The position numbers and the translations under genes were made by a program. Shown here piece by piece: positions 8,428 through 19,466 of a DNA stretch of 64,000 nt. The notes under the pieces were generated by a model. It saw nothing but the letters and a program-made list of their open reading frames with translations. It had not been told where the DNA came from and did no database searches. The stretch's first letter is position 1; each line of letters starts with the position of its first letter. Where the stretch lies: contig NZ_SLVM01000003.1 in the NCBI RefSeq assembly GCF_004339675.1, positions 156,292-220,291 of the forward strand, written 5' to 3'. This DNA is from Rhodovulum steppense. GTDB lineage: Bacteria; Pseudomonadota; Alphaproteobacteria; Rhodobacterales; Rhodobacteraceae.

Positions 8428-9311
8428 CCGACGCCACCGCCGCAACGCCGCCGCGGGGGCAGGGTTCGGTTCTGGTCGCGCTGCTGCGGCGCCCCCGGTC
8501 CGCCTTCGGACTGATCGTGATCCTGACGATGGTCGGCGCGGCGGTCTTCGCGCCCTGGCTGATGCCCTATGACCCGAACGACCAGATGTTCGACGGCCTC
8601 AGCCTGGAGGGCGCGCCGCTGCCGCCCTCGTCGGAATTCTGGCTGGGCACCGACCTTCTGGGCCGCGACCTGTTCTCGCGGCTGATCCTCGGCGCGCAGA
8701 CCTCGCTCATCATCGGGGTGCTGGCCAATGGCATCGCGGTGCTGCTGGGCGCGACGGTGGGCATCACGGCGGGGTATTTCGGCGGCTGGATCGGCGGCAT
8801 CCTGATGCGGTTTACCGACCTGATGATGGCCTTTCCCGCGCTGTTGCTGGCCATCGTGCTGGCCGCGATCTTCAAGCCCTCGCTGCTGATCGTGGCGATG
8901 GTGATCGCGATGGTGAACTGGGTCCAGATGGCCCGCGTGATCTATACCGAGACCCGCAGCCTCGCGCAGCGCGAGTTCATCGAGGTGCAGCGCGCGATGG
9001 GCTCGTCCACCTTCCGCATCCTCGGCCGCCACATCCTGCCGCATCTGGTCTATTCGATCATCGTCTTCGGCACGCTGGGGATCTCGACCACCGTGCTGCT
9101 GGAGGCGACGCTGAGCTACCTCGGCGTCGGCGTCCAGCCGCCCACGCCCTCATGGGGCAACATCATCTACGAGAACCAGACCTATTTCGCCAACGCGCCC
9201 TGGCTGGTGTTCTTTCCCGGCCTTGCCATCGTGCTGCTGGCGCTGGCGTTCAACCTGTTGGGCGACGCGCTGCGCGACACGCTCGACCCGCGGCTGAAGG
9301 GGCGGCACTGA
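8424..9311 (+). CDS. ABC transporter permease, DppC/OppC type
   Basis: A 295-residue inner-membrane permease with about six transmembrane helices and the DppC landmarks HWLGTDxLGRD-like segment FWLGTDLLGRDLFSRL (residues about 73-88), the EAA loop FIEVQRAMGSSTFRILGRHILPH, and the C-terminal NLLGDALRDTLDPRLKG. It forms the membrane channel together with the next gene. The start ATG overlaps the amiR stop. It lies before its DppB-type partner, the reverse of the usual dpp order. Cargo is probably an amide-containing small molecule, judged by the sensor and hydrolases in the operon. Confidence 0.92.
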   Translation: MTDATAATPPRGQGSVLVALLRRPRSAFGLIVILTMVGAAVFAPWLMPYDPNDQMFDGLSLEGAPLPPSSEFWLGTDLLGRDLFSRLILGAQTSLIIGVLANGIAVLLGATVGITAGYFGGWIGGILMRFTDLMMAFPALLLAIVLAAIFKPSLLIVAMVIAMVNWVQMARVIYTETRSLAQREFIEVQRAMGSSTFRILGRHILPHLVYSIIVFGTLGISTTVLLEATLSYLGVGVQPPTPSWGNIIYENQTYFANAPWLVFFPGLAIVLLALAFNLLGDALRDTLDPRLKGRH

Positions 9312-10231
9312 TGTGGGCCTATGTCGTCCGTCGGCTGGGCGAGTCGCTGCTGATCCTGCTGGGGATCAGCGTGGTGACATTTGCCCTGCTCTACCTCGTG
9401 CCCGCCGATCCCGCGCGCCAGATTGCGGGCCGGTCCGCCACCGCCGAGACGGTGGCCAATATCCGCGCCCAGCTTGGCCTCGATCAGCCCTTCCACATCC
9501 AGTATGCGCGCTACCTGGGCAACCTGCTTCAGGGCGATCTGGGCCGGTCCTACCTGCAACGGACCGAGGTTTCGGAACTGATCGCGGCGCGGATGCCCGC
9601 CACGCTGTTGCTGATGGCAGCGGCGATCACGGTCGAACTGATCCTGGGGCTGACCATCGGCGTCATTGCCGCGCTCCGGCGCAATTCGGCGCTGGACCAG
9701 TCGCTGATGGTGTTTTCCTTCGTCACCATCTCGGCGCCGCAATTCGTGGTCGGCATCCTGCTGCTCTATGTCTTCGCGGTGCAACTGAACTGGTTTCCCA
9801 TCGGCGGCTACGGCACCTTTGCCCATCTGGTGCTGCCCGCGATCACCATCGGGCTTCTGGGCACCGGCTGGTATTCGCGCATGATGCGCAGTTCCATGAT
9901 CGACGTTCTGGCGCAGGATTTCGTGCGCACCGCGCGGGCCAAGGGGCTGGGCCGGATGCGCATCATCCTGCGCCATGTCGCCCCCAACGCGATCCTGCCC
10001 ATCATCGCCATGATCGGCATCGACATCGGGCTGTTCATGTCCGGCATCGTGGTGGTCGAAAGCGTGTTCGGCTGGCCCGGTATCGGCCAGCTGGCCTGGC
10101 AGGCGATCCAGCGCGTGGACATTCCCATCATCATGGGGGTCACGCTGATTTCGGCCTGTTTCATCGTGCTGGGCAACCTCTTGGCGGACCTGATCGCCCC
10201 GCTGGTGGACCCGCGGATCAAGCTCAAATAA
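9311..10231 (+). CDS. ABC transporter permease, DppB/OppB type
   Basis: A 306-residue inner-membrane permease starting YVVRRLGESLLILLGISVVTFALLYLVPADPAR, the classic DppB N-terminus. It carries FVRTARAKGLGRMRIILRHVAPNAILP as EAA loop (residues about 200-226) and VVVESVFGWPGIGQL near the end. It pairs with the upstream DppC-type permease; the two genes overlap by one base (TGATG). The following binding-protein gene starts 20 bp later behind AGGAGAGG. Confidence 0.92.
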   Translation: MWAYVVRRLGESLLILLGISVVTFALLYLVPADPARQIAGRSATAETVANIRAQLGLDQPFHIQYARYLGNLLQGDLGRSYLQRTEVSELIAARMPATLLLMAAAITVELILGLTIGVIAALRRNSALDQSLMVFSFVTISAPQFVVGILLLYVFAVQLNWFPIGGYGTFAHLVLPAITIGLLGTGWYSRMMRSSMIDVLAQDFVRTARAKGLGRMRIILRHVAPNAILPIIAMIGIDIGLFMSGIVVVESVFGWPGIGQLAWQAIQRVDIPIIMGVTLISACFIVLGNLLADLIAPLVDPRIKLK

Positions 10232-10251
10232 CCAACAGGAGAGGAAGACCC

Positions 10252-11877
10252 ATGAAAAAGACGCTTGCCACAAGCCTCCTTGCGCTGGGAACGGCCTTCG
10301 GCCCGGTTCAGGCGCAGGATTTCCTGGATGCCAAGCAGGGCGGCGCGATGATCGTCACCTACAAGGACGACGTCTCCACCCTTGATCCGGCCATCGGCTA
10401 TGACTGGCAGAACTGGTCGATGATAAAGTCGCTGTTCGACGGGCTGATGGATTACGAGCCCGGCACCACCGAACTGAAAAAGGACCTGGCCGAGGATTAC
10501 ACCATCTCGGATGACGGGATGACCTATACCTTCACGCTGCGCCAGGGCGTCAAGTTCCACAATGGCCGCGAGATGACGGCCGAGGACGTGAAATATTCGC
10601 TCGACCGGGTGACCAATCCCGCGACGCAAAGCCCCGGCGCCGGGTTCTTCGGCTCGATCGCGGGTTATGACGCGATGGCCGCGGGCGAGGCCGACAGCCT
10701 GTCGGGCGTGACCGTGATCGACCCCTATACCGTGGAAATCAGGCTGTCGCGGCCCGATGCCACCTTCCTGCATGTGATGGCGATCAACTTCTCGTCCATC
10801 GTGCCGAAAGAGGTGGTCGAGGAGTTCGGCGAGGATTTCGGCAAGAACCCGGTCGGCACCGGCGCCTTCTATCTTGAAAACTGGACGCTGGGCCAGTCGC
10901 TGACCTTCGCCCGCAATACCGAGTACTGGAACGAGGGGCTGCCCAAGCTCGACAAGATCACCTTCGAGATCGGGCTGGAACCCATCGTCGCCCTTCTGCG
11001 GCTGCAACAGGGGCAGGCCGATATCCCCGGCGACGGCATCCCGCCCGCCAAGTTCCTGGAGGTGACGCAGGATCCGGCCTTCAAGGATCTGGTGATCGAG
11101 GGCGGGCAGTTGCATACCGGCTACATCACCATGAACGTCAACATGGCGCCCTTCGACAACGTCAAGGTGCGCCAGGCGGTGAACATGGCGATCAACAAGG
11201 ACCGCGCCGTGCGCATCATCAACGGCCGCGCGGTGCCCGCCAACCAGCCGCTGCCGCCCACGATGCCGGGCTATGCGCCCGATTACGAGGGCTATCCCTA
11301 CGACCCCGAGGCCGCCAGGGCGCTGCTGGCCGAGGCGGGCTTCCCCGACGGCTTCTCGACCGAGATGTACGTCTTCAACACCGACCCGAACCCGCGCATC
11401 GCGCAAAGCTTCCAGCAGGATCTGGCGGCCATCGGCATCCGTGCGGAAATCCGCAGCCTCGCACAGGCCAACGTGATCGCCGCGGGCGGCGAGCCGGACC
11501 AGGCGCCGATGATCTGGTCGGGCGGCATGGCCTGGATCGCCGACTTCCCCGACCCGTCCAACTTCTACGGGCCGATCCTGGGCTGCGACGGCGCGGTGCA
11601 GGGCGGCTGGAACTGGTCGTGGTACTGCAACGAGGACCTGGACGCCGCGGCCAATGCCGCCGACGCGATGACCGACCCCGCCGAGGCCGAGGCGCGCGAG
11701 GCCGCGTGGCGCGACATCTACCTCAAGATCATGGAGGATGCGCCCTGGGTGCCGGTGTTCAACGAACAGCGCTTCACCATGCGCTCGGCCCGTCTGGGCG
11801 GCCCCGACGCGATCTTCGTCGATCCGGTCCATGTGCCGGTGAACTACGACTTCGTGTATTCGACCGATGTGCAATAA
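10252..11877 (+). CDS. ABC transporter substrate-binding protein, family 5
   Basis: A 541-residue periplasmic protein with a signal peptide (MKKTLATSLLALGTAFGPVQAQ) and the family 5 (peptide/nickel/opine) fold: TLDPAIGYDW, LFDGLMDYEPG, YTFTLRQGVKFHNG at residues about 88-101, and VKVRQAVNMAINKDRAV. It delivers cargo to the two permeases upstream. Unusually several tryptophans cluster near the C-terminus (GGWNWSWYCNEDLD), a likely part of the binding pocket. The gene overlaps the formamidase start by 11 bp. The family name suggests peptides, but the amide sensor and hydrolases around it favour a small amide or ureide. Confidence 0.9.
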   Translation: MKKTLATSLLALGTAFGPVQAQDFLDAKQGGAMIVTYKDDVSTLDPAIGYDWQNWSMIKSLFDGLMDYEPGTTELKKDLAEDYTISDDGMTYTFTLRQGVKFHNGREMTAEDVKYSLDRVTNPATQSPGAGFFGSIAGYDAMAAGEADSLSGVTVIDPYTVEIRLSRPDATFLHVMAINFSSIVPKEVVEEFGEDFGKNPVGTGAFYLENWTLGQSLTFARNTEYWNEGLPKLDKITFEIGLEPIVALLRLQQGQADIPGDGIPPAKFLEVTQDPAFKDLVIEGGQLHTGYITMNVNMAPFDNVKVRQAVNMAINKDRAVRIINGRAVPANQPLPPTMPGYAPDYEGYPYDPEAARALLAEAGFPDGFSTEMYVFNTDPNPRIAQSFQQDLAAIGIRAEIRSLAQANVIAAGGEPDQAPMIWSGGMAWIADFPDPSNFYGPILGCDGAVQGGWNWSWYCNEDLDAAANAADAMTDPAEAEAREAAWRDIYLKIMEDAPWVPVFNEQRFTMRSARLGGPDAIFVDPVHVPVNYDFVYSTDVQ

Positions 11878-12807
11878 CTGCAATCACACGATCCACGGTC
11901 GTCATCATCATTTCGGGTGGGATCGGTCGATCCCCCCCGTCGCCACCGTGGCGCCCGGGGAATCGGTGCATTTCGAATGCGTCGATGCCTCGGGCGGGCA
12001 ACTCGCGCAGGACAGCAGCGCCGCCGATCTGGCCAGCCTGTCCTTCGAGCGCGTCAACCCGGTCACCGGCCCCGTCCATGTGGACGGGGCCAGACCGGGC
12101 GACGTGCTGAAGATCACCATCGACGGCTTCACGCCGTCGGGCTGGGGCTGGACGGCGAACATCCCGGGCTTCGGCCTTCTGGCCGACCAGTTCCCCGAAG
12201 CGGCGCTGAACATCTGGTCCTATGATGCCGACACGCTGGCCCCGGCGCTTTACTGCGACGTGGCGCGCGTGCCGCTCAAACCCTTTGCCGGCACCATCGG
12301 CCTTGCCCCAGCCGAGGCCGGGCATCATTCCGTGGTGCCGCCAAGGCGGATGGGCGGCAACCTGGACATCCGCGACCTTGCCGCGGGCACGACCCTTTAC
12401 CTCCCCGTCGAGGTCGAGGGCGCGCTGTTTTCCATCGGCGACACCCATGCCGCCCAGGGCGATGGCGAGGTCTGCGGCACCGCGATCGAAAGCCCGATGA
12501 ACGTCTCGCTCACGCTCGACCTCATCAAGGACCAGCCGCTGAAATTCCCGCGCTTCACCACGCCGGGGCCGGTGACGCGGCATCTGGATGCCCGGGGCTA
12601 CGAGGTGACGACCGGCATCGGCCCCGACCTGATGACCGGGGCGCGCGACGCGCTGGCGGCCATGGTCGACCTGATCTGCGCGCAGCACAAGCTGTCGCCG
12701 GTTCAGGCCTACATGCTGTGCTCGGTCTGCGGCGATCTGCGCATCTCCGAGATCGTGGACATGCCGAACTGGGTCGTCTCGTTCTACCTGCCGCGGATCG
12801 TCTTCGA

Positions 12808-12811
<4 letters not shown>
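11867..12811 (+). CDS. fmdA: Acetamidase/formamidase family hydrolase
   Basis: A 314-residue FmdA/AmdA-family amidase. Family features: an N-terminal HHHFGWDRSIPP (residues 13-24), VTGPVHVDGARPGDVLKI, the glycine-rich GWGWTANIPGFGLL, and the metal-site segment FSIGDTHAAQGDGEVCGTAIE (about residues 191-210), plus MLCSVCGDLRISE. These enzymes hydrolyse formamide, acetamide or similar short amides to acid and ammonia in the cytoplasm. Start overlaps the end of the binding-protein gene and the stop overlaps the ATPase gene, so expression is coupled to the importer. The N-terminal CNNCNH with HHH could bind metal, but this is unproven. Confidence 0.9.
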
Positions 12812-14601
<1,790 letters not shown>

Positions 14602-14625
14602 CCGCCGCCCTTTCAGGAGACCCCC

Positions 14626-15315
14626 ATGAGCTGGAAGACCGCCTTTCGCTCCTTCTACTACGAAACCGCCGACGAGCCCGAGGATATCGTCCTGCCCCCC
14701 GCCGAAACGGCGCTTCTGGTGATCGACATCCAGAACACCTATCTCGAACCCAAGGACACGCCCGAGGAAAACACCCGCTGGCAGCCCTTCTTCGACCGGA
14801 TGCGCGACGTGGTGATCCCGAACACCCGGCGCTTGCAGGACTGGGCGCGCGGGAACGGGATCGAGGTGATCCATGCCCGCATCGCCTGCCTGAAACAGGA
14901 CGGGCGCGACCGCTCGCTGTCCCAGAAGAAACCCGGCTTCAACTACCTGCTTCTGCCCAAGGACCGCGCCGACAGCCAGATCGTGGACGAGGTCGGCCCG
15001 CGGGCGGACGAGATCGTGGTCACCAAGACCACCGACAGCGCGCTTACGGGGACCAACCTGCGGATGATCCTGCACAACATGGGCATCCGGCATGTGATCG
15101 TGGCGGGCATCTTCACCGATCAATGCGTCAGTTCCAGCGTGCGCAGCCTGGCCGACGAAAGCTTCAACGTCGTGGTGGTCGAGGATTGCTGTGCCGCCGC
15201 AACCGACGAATTGCACCGCCATGAACTCGCCGTCATCAACATGATCTACTGCCATGTCGTCAGCAGCGCCGAGGTCAGAGGCTTCCTTTTGCAGCAAGAG
15301 CCGGGCCGATCCTGA
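14626..15315 (+). CDS. Isochorismatase-fold cysteine hydrolase (biuret/ureide amidase-like)
   Basis: A 229-residue cysteine hydrolase with the Asp-Lys-Cys triad: Asp in LLVIDIQNTYL (about residue 34), Lys in EIVVTKTTDSAL (about 131) and Cys in GIFTDQCVSSSVRSL (about 166), followed by FNVVVVEDCCAAAT. Members hydrolyse amide bonds of nicotinamide, biuret, ureidoacrylate or N-carbamoyl compounds. It is the last gene of the amide operon, 24 bp after the ATPase with AGGAGA before its start. Co-location with a formamidase suggests stepwise breakdown of a diamide or ureide. The exact substrate cannot be read from sequence. Confidence 0.88.
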   Translation: MSWKTAFRSFYYETADEPEDIVLPPAETALLVIDIQNTYLEPKDTPEENTRWQPFFDRMRDVVIPNTRRLQDWARGNGIEVIHARIACLKQDGRDRSLSQKKPGFNYLLLPKDRADSQIVDEVGPRADEIVVTKTTDSALTGTNLRMILHNMGIRHVIVAGIFTDQCVSSSVRSLADESFNVVVVEDCCAAATDELHRHELAVINMIYCHVVSSAEVRGFLLQQEPGRS

Positions 15316-15655
15316 ACGTGCCCGCCCGGAACATGCCACGAATGTCGGCGGTGCACGCGGGCGGCAGAAGAATAAGCAGGAGATCGAACAGCCCGTGTTT
15401 TCGACAAGATGTCCGTGGGAGCACATTCCCGCGAAACAGGTGCTTTGCACCGCAAAATCCCCGGATAGAAAAGGTTTTTCATTCATTTCCATATTGCCCC
15501 TTGAAAAGCCCTTGCCGAGTAATCAGGTGTTGGGGGCTGCGTTCTTCTCTTTCGAACCTCTGCTTCCGTTCACCCGGCTCTCAGTTGATCGATACGGACT
15601 GACCGTGCCGGGCTGTCGCATTCTGCGGGCAGCACCTGAACAGGAGACCACGGAT
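15316..15655 (+). promoter_or_regulatory. 340-bp intergenic region before the cold-shock gene
   Basis: No coding region is supported here. It holds the end of the amide operon and the promoter and probable long 5' leader of the cold-shock gene, with its ribosome site CAGGAGACC at 15640-15648. No strong terminator hairpin is visible after the hydrolase stop. Confidence 0.4.
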
Positions 15656-15862
15656 ATGGCCAATGGCACCGTGAAATGGTTCAATTCCACTAAAGGCTTC
15701 GGCTTCATCGAGCCCGCGACGGGCGGCAAGGACGTTTTCGTCCACATCTCTGCGGTCGAGCGCGCTGGTCTTACCGGCCTCGACGACAATCAGAAGGTGA
15801 CCTTCGACGTTGAGTCTGGCCGCGACGGCCGCGAAAGCGCGAGCAACCTCGCCCTCGTCTGA
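15656..15862 (+). CDS. cspA: CspA-family cold-shock protein
   Basis: A 68-residue single cold-shock domain: GTVKWFNSTKGFGFIEP carries RNP1 (KGFGFI, residues about 14-19) and DVFVHISAV carries RNP2 (residues about 28-33). It binds single-stranded RNA/DNA and acts as an RNA chaperone. Length equals the family norm. The start follows CAGGAGACCACGGAT. It is monocistronic, followed by a large palindrome at 15924-15951. Whether it is cold-induced cannot be seen. Confidence 0.95.
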   Translation: MANGTVKWFNSTKGFGFIEPATGGKDVFVHISAVERAGLTGLDDNQKVTFDVESGRDGRESASNLALV

Positions 15863-15923
15863 GATCGGAGCGGCGAGGCGGCGACTCCGCTGCCTCCTGT
15901 CCATACAAGCCGAGCAAAACAAG

Positions 15924-15951
15924 GCGCCCTCCCGTTCGAACGGGAGGGCGC
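15924..15951. terminator. 28-bp perfect palindrome, likely terminator of csp
   Basis: GCGCCCTCCCGTTC is followed immediately by its exact reverse complement GAACGGGAGGGCGC. The hairpin would have a 12-bp stem with a TCGA tip. No T-run follows. It lies 61 bp after the csp stop and 76 bp before the next gene, so termination or mRNA 3'-end protection is the likely role. Confidence 0.65.
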
Positions 15952-16027
15952 AGATCGTTCCGGGAAGACCGGATCACGGCCGATGGTTCGACGGGCCGTC
16001 GCCTCTTTTGGGCAAAGGACGAGGCAC

Positions 16028-16237
16028 ATGCGCACGAAAGACACCCTGTTCCGTTCGACATCGCAGGAAACCAAGGCGGACACCACGGCACGCGTAGCCC
16101 GGGAAATCATCCAATCCGAGGCCGAGGAACGCCAGAAGAAGACGGCCGCCCAGAGAGCTGCCCGCCTTGAGAGGGAAGCCGTGGACCGGGGTCTGGCCGA
16201 ACCCCGCAAATCCAGCGCAGCCGCGCCAAAGCCGTGA
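16028..16237 (+). CDS. Small charged helical protein, hypothetical
   Basis: A 69-residue protein with start MRTKDTLFRSTSQET preceded by a GGCAAAGGACGAGG region. It is almost wholly helical and rich in Glu, Arg and Ala (REIIQSEAEERQKK, AARLEREAVDRG), consistent with a coiled coil or nucleic-acid-associated protein. The composition and the starting segment look like a conserved small alphaproteobacterial protein, but I cannot name a family. It follows the cold-shock gene in the same direction after a hairpin, so it could be weakly co-transcribed. Confidence 0.55.
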   Translation: MRTKDTLFRSTSQETKADTTARVAREIIQSEAEERQKKTAAQRAARLEREAVDRGLAEPRKSSAAAPKP

Positions 16238-16460
16238 AGTCCGACCTGCGGCTTGTTCGGGCTGCAATCGGCGTCCGCCTGCACCTTTCCTGACCCCTTG
16301 CGTCGGCCGGGCCTGCCCCGTTTCGGAACAGGCGATGTTTCCGGGTCAGGCGCCGTCCCGCGAAGAACGCGCGGCGGCGCGGGCTATCGGGGGGCCGACT
16401 GGGCCTGTATGGTGACAATATGCAGAATGACCCATCGCCTCCTCGTTCCGGGCACGCGGC

Positions 16461-17273
16461 ATGCTGATACGCATCGGGTGCCGCCTGGATTTCGTGTTCT
16501 CGCAGCCGACGCCAATGATTGCGATGCTGAATGTGCATTGCGCGCGGTTCGACGACCTGGAACGCGCCGACAACCTCGTGACCTCGCCCAGCGTGCCGCT
16601 GGAAAGTTACAGGGACGGCTTTGGCAACTGGTGCACGCGGCTGGTGGCGCCGGTCGGCGAGTTCACCCTGTCGACCGACGGCCTCTTCCGCGATTCGGGC
16701 CTGCCCGATCCCGTCTCGCAGGACGCGGGGCAGCACGCGGTCCAGGACCTGCCGGTCGAGACACTCGTCTTCCTGCTGGGCAGCCGCTACTGCGATACCG
16801 ACCTCCTGTCCGAGCAGGCATGGCAGTTGTTCGGGAGAACGCCCCCGGGGTGGGCGCGGGTGCAGGCGGTCTGCGATTTCGTGCACGACCATGTGACGTT
16901 CGATTACATGAAGGCGAACGCGACCCGGACCTCCTCGCAGACCCTCGCCCAGGGACAAGGCGTTTGCCGCGACTTCGCCCATCTCGCCATCGCACTCTGC
17001 CGCTGCCTGAACATCCCCGCCCGGTACTGCACCGGCTATCTCAGCGATGTCGGAGAACCCGAACCCCATCCGCCCGGGGATTTCGCGGCCTGGATAGAGG
17101 TGTTCCTGGACGGCCGGTGGTGGGTTTTCGACCCCCGCAACAACGCCCGGCGGACCGCCAGGATTCTCGTCGCGCGCGGCCGGGACGCGGCCGATGTACC
17201 CCTGACCCAGACCTTCGGCCCAAACATGCTGACGGATTTCCGCGTCTGGGCGGACGAGATCAGGACCGCTTGA
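16461..17273 (+). CDS. Transglutaminase-like cysteine protease-fold protein
   Basis: A 270-residue transglutaminase-family protein. N-terminal residues 1-110 form the usual beta domain (PTPMIAMLNVH, FGNWCTRLVAPVGEFTL). The catalytic core has Cys in GQGVCRDFAHLAIALCR (about residue 173), and Asp in VFDPRNN. The position that is His in HAW of classical members is Ala in DFAAWIEVFLDGRWW; close relatives I recall have Ser, so this subgroup may use another His or be non-classical. The conserved end TQTFGPNMLTDFRV is intact. It probably acts in peptide cleavage or cross-linking in the cytoplasm, as no signal peptide is seen. It stands alone. Confidence 0.85.
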   Translation: MLIRIGCRLDFVFSQPTPMIAMLNVHCARFDDLERADNLVTSPSVPLESYRDGFGNWCTRLVAPVGEFTLSTDGLFRDSGLPDPVSQDAGQHAVQDLPVETLVFLLGSRYCDTDLLSEQAWQLFGRTPPGWARVQAVCDFVHDHVTFDYMKANATRTSSQTLAQGQGVCRDFAHLAIALCRCLNIPARYCTGYLSDVGEPEPHPPGDFAAWIEVFLDGRWWVFDPRNNARRTARILVARGRDAADVPLTQTFGPNMLTDFRVWADEIRTA

Positions 17274-17743
17274 CGGCCCTCTGGCGACAGCGGGATCTCG
17301 TCGGATTTTCCGAACGGCCCGCCATCTCGGCCATGCCTTGCGCACGCGCGCATCGTGGGGAGCCTGGTCGATCTGCATCAAGCGGAGTTTCGGCCCCCAC
17401 CCCCCGCATGACCGTCGCGCACGGGTCCGACGAAATCGGGTGAACGACCCCGGCCTGCCTGTCCGAAAGGCTGCCAGACCGTCAATTTGCTTCGTATTAC
17501 TAACCTAAAAGCGGAACTAGAGGGCTGCTTCCTTGACACCGCACCCGGAGATTGCGAAGGTGTTTCGATTGAATGTCATGGAATGGCAGAAAGATGCAGA
17601 TGGAATCTGCGGCCTTCCAGCCAGGTTCGCAGGCAGCAAATCATTTGATTTGCCTAAGCATATGGGCAGCCGTCGCCCGGCAGAACCACCCGACGGTTCG
17701 GGCCGCATCCGGCCCGTACGAAGGCAACCAGAGGAGAGATCCG
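17274..17743. other. 470-bp intergenic region before teaA
   Basis: No convincing gene. The section near 17470-17530 is AT-richer than its surroundings (TTTGCTTCGTATTACTAACC) and is the likely promoter region of the TRAP transporter operon. A TTGACA at 17533-17538 has no fitting -10 box. The teaA ribosome site GAGGAGAG is at 17731-17738. Confidence 0.4.
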
Positions 17744-18766
17744 ATGAGAAAGTTTCACCGCCTTGTGGCGACCACGGCGCTTGGAGTCGCGCTGACGGCG
17801 ACGGCCGCGCAGGCCGATACCTGGCGCTATGCGTTCGAAGAGGCCATGGACGAGGTGCAGGGCATCTTTGCCCAGAAGTTCAAGGCGGAGGTCGAGGCCA
17901 ATTCCGACCACGAGATCCAGCTTTTCCCCTATGGCACGCTGGGCGAATCCGCCGACACCATGGAACAGGCGCAGGCCGGCATCCTGCATTTCGTGGACCA
18001 GTCCCCCGGTTTCACCGGCTCGCTCATCCCCGAGGCGCAGGTGTTCTTCGTGCCCTACCTGCTGCCGACCGATACCGAGACGCTGGCCAGTTTCTTCCGC
18101 AATTCCGAGGCGATCAACGGGATGTTCCCCGAGCTTTACGCCGAGCAGGGGCTGGAGCTTCTGACCATGTTCCCCGAGGGCGAGGTGGCGATCACCACCA
18201 AGGGGCCGTTCACGTCGCCCGAGGAGCTGAATGAGGTCAAGGTGCGCACCATGACCAACCCGCTGCTGGTGGAAAGCTACAAGGCCTTCGGCGCGACGCC
18301 CACGCCCCTGCCCTGGGGCGAGGTCTATGGCGCGTTGCAGACCAACATCATCCAGGGCCAGGAAAACCCGATGTTCTTCATCGAGTCGACCAAGATGTAC
18401 GAGGTCACCGACCACGTCACGATGATCGGCCACAACAACTTCACTACCGCGGTCATGGCCAACAAGGACTTCTTCGACGGGCTGTCGGAGGAGGATCAGC
18501 AGGTGATCCGCAACGCCATCGACGTGGCCTTCGACCACATCATCGACTATCAGGACGGGCTGCACGAGGCCTCGATCGAGAAGATCAGGGCGGCCAAGCC
18601 CTCGATGACCTTCACCACGCTGACCGAGGAACAGCGCGCGCCCTTCAAGGAGGCCGCCCGGGAGGTCGAGGCGCGGTTCATCCAGATGACGGGCGAGCGT
18701 GGGCAGGCGATCCTCGAACAGATGAAAGAGGACCTCGCCGCGGCGCAGGAGGCGTCCTCGAGCTGA
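17744..18766 (+). CDS. teaA: TRAP transporter solute receptor, TeaA-like (ectoine/hydroxyectoine)
   Basis: A 340-residue DctP-type periplasmic receptor with signal peptide ([18 protein letters not shown] to AQA-DTWRY). Blocks closely resemble Halomonas elongata Tea[11 protein letters not shown] at the mature N-terminus, [35 protein letters not shown] with the TRAP-conserved Arg, [14 protein letters not shown] and [12 protein letters not shown]. These include the Glu, Trp, Phe and Arg residues that form the ectoine pocket in TeaA. It should capture compatible solutes in the periplasm. It is followed by a strong terminator-like hairpin and then the membrane subunits, so it is probably made in excess. 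Confidence 0.88.
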   Translation: MRKFHRLVATTALGVALTATAAQADTWRYAFEEAMDEVQGIFAQKFKAEVEANSDHEIQLFPYGTLGESADTMEQAQAGILHFVDQSPGFTGSLIPEAQVFFVPYLLPTDTETLASFFRNSEAINGMFPELYAEQGLELLTMFPEGEVAITTKGPFTSPEELNEVKVRTMTNPLLVESYKAFGATPTPLPWGEVYGALQTNIIQGQENPMFFIESTKMYEVTDHVTMIGHNNFTTAVMANKDFFDGLSEEDQQVIRNAIDVAFDHIIDYQDGLHEASIEKIRAAKPSMTFTTLTEEQRAPFKEAAREVEARFIQMTGERGQAILEQMKEDLAAAQEASSS

Positions 18767-18777
18767 TGACGGCCCCT

Positions 18778-18811
18778 GGCGGGCGCCCCCAGCTTGGGCG
18801 CCCGCCTTTTT
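18778..18811 (+). terminator. Strong stem-loop with T-run between teaA and teaB
   Basis: GGCGGGCGCCC and GGGCGCCCGCC form an 11-bp perfect stem with a 7-base loop, followed by TTTTT. It has the form of an intrinsic terminator but sits inside the tea operon. Partial termination here would give more receptor than channel mRNA. Confidence 0.85.
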
Positions 18812-18836
18812 CGCGCCCCTTCGAAGGATAACGGCC

Positions 18837-19463
18837 TTGCCGGACAGCCCGTCCCCGCAGCCCCGTCCCCACACCGATCCCGCAGCGCCGGACAGCGCGG
18901 CCGAAACCGCCTATGTCTCGACCCTGCCGGGGGTGCTGGGCAGGCTGGATATGGCCATCGCGCGGCTGGAATCGGTGCTGCTGGCGGGCGGGGTCCTGCT
19001 GATGGCGCTGAACACCATCGCCAATGTGGTCGGGCGCTATGTCTTTCAAAGCTCGTTGTTCTTTTCCGAGGAACTGAACCGCATCCTGATCATCGTGATC
19101 ACCTTCGCGGGCATCAGCTATGCGGCGCGGCAGGGGCGCCATATCCGCATGACGGCGATCTACGACATGCTGCCGGGTCGCGCGCGCAAGGCACTGATGA
19201 TCGGGATCGCGCTGGTCACGGCGGCGTTCATGTTCCTGCTGTGCTGGTATTCGCTGCAATACCTGCTGACCCAGGCGGGGCGCGGCCGCGTATTGCCTGC
19301 GCTGCAAATCCCGGTCTGGACGACGCTGATCATCGTGCCCATCGGGTTCTTCATGACCGGGCTGCAATACCTGCTGACCGCCATCAAGAACGTCATTTCC
19401 AGGGATATCTACCTCTCGACCGCCGTGCTCGAAGGGTATGAAGACGACGAGATGGAGGTCTGA
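18837..19463 (+). CDS. teaB: TRAP transporter small permease, TeaB/DctQ type
   Basis: A 208-residue membrane protein with four transmembrane helices (residues about 50-72, 85-103, 123-143 and 160-180) and the DctQ landmarks NVVGRYVF and [15 protein letters not shown]...[19 protein letters not shown] start with GAAGGA upstream gives a 38-residue proline/aspartate-rich cytosolic lead; ATG at 18951 is an alternative. It forms the transporter core with TeaC, whose gene starts 3 bp after this stop. Confidence 0.85.
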   Translation: MPDSPSPQPRPHTDPAAPDSAAETAYVSTLPGVLGRLDMAIARLESVLLAGGVLLMALNTIANVVGRYVFQSSLFFSEELNRILIIVITFAGISYAARQGRHIRMTAIYDMLPGRARKALMIGIALVTAAFMFLLCWYSLQYLLTQAGRGRVLPALQIPVWTTLIIVPIGFFMTGLQYLLTAIKNVISRDIYLSTAVLEGYEDDEMEV

Positions 19464-19466
19464 GCC

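Noticed and set aside
17533..17560. TTGACA -35 promoter box before teaA
   Set aside because: No matching -10 box at 16-18 bp; kept only as a note on the region.
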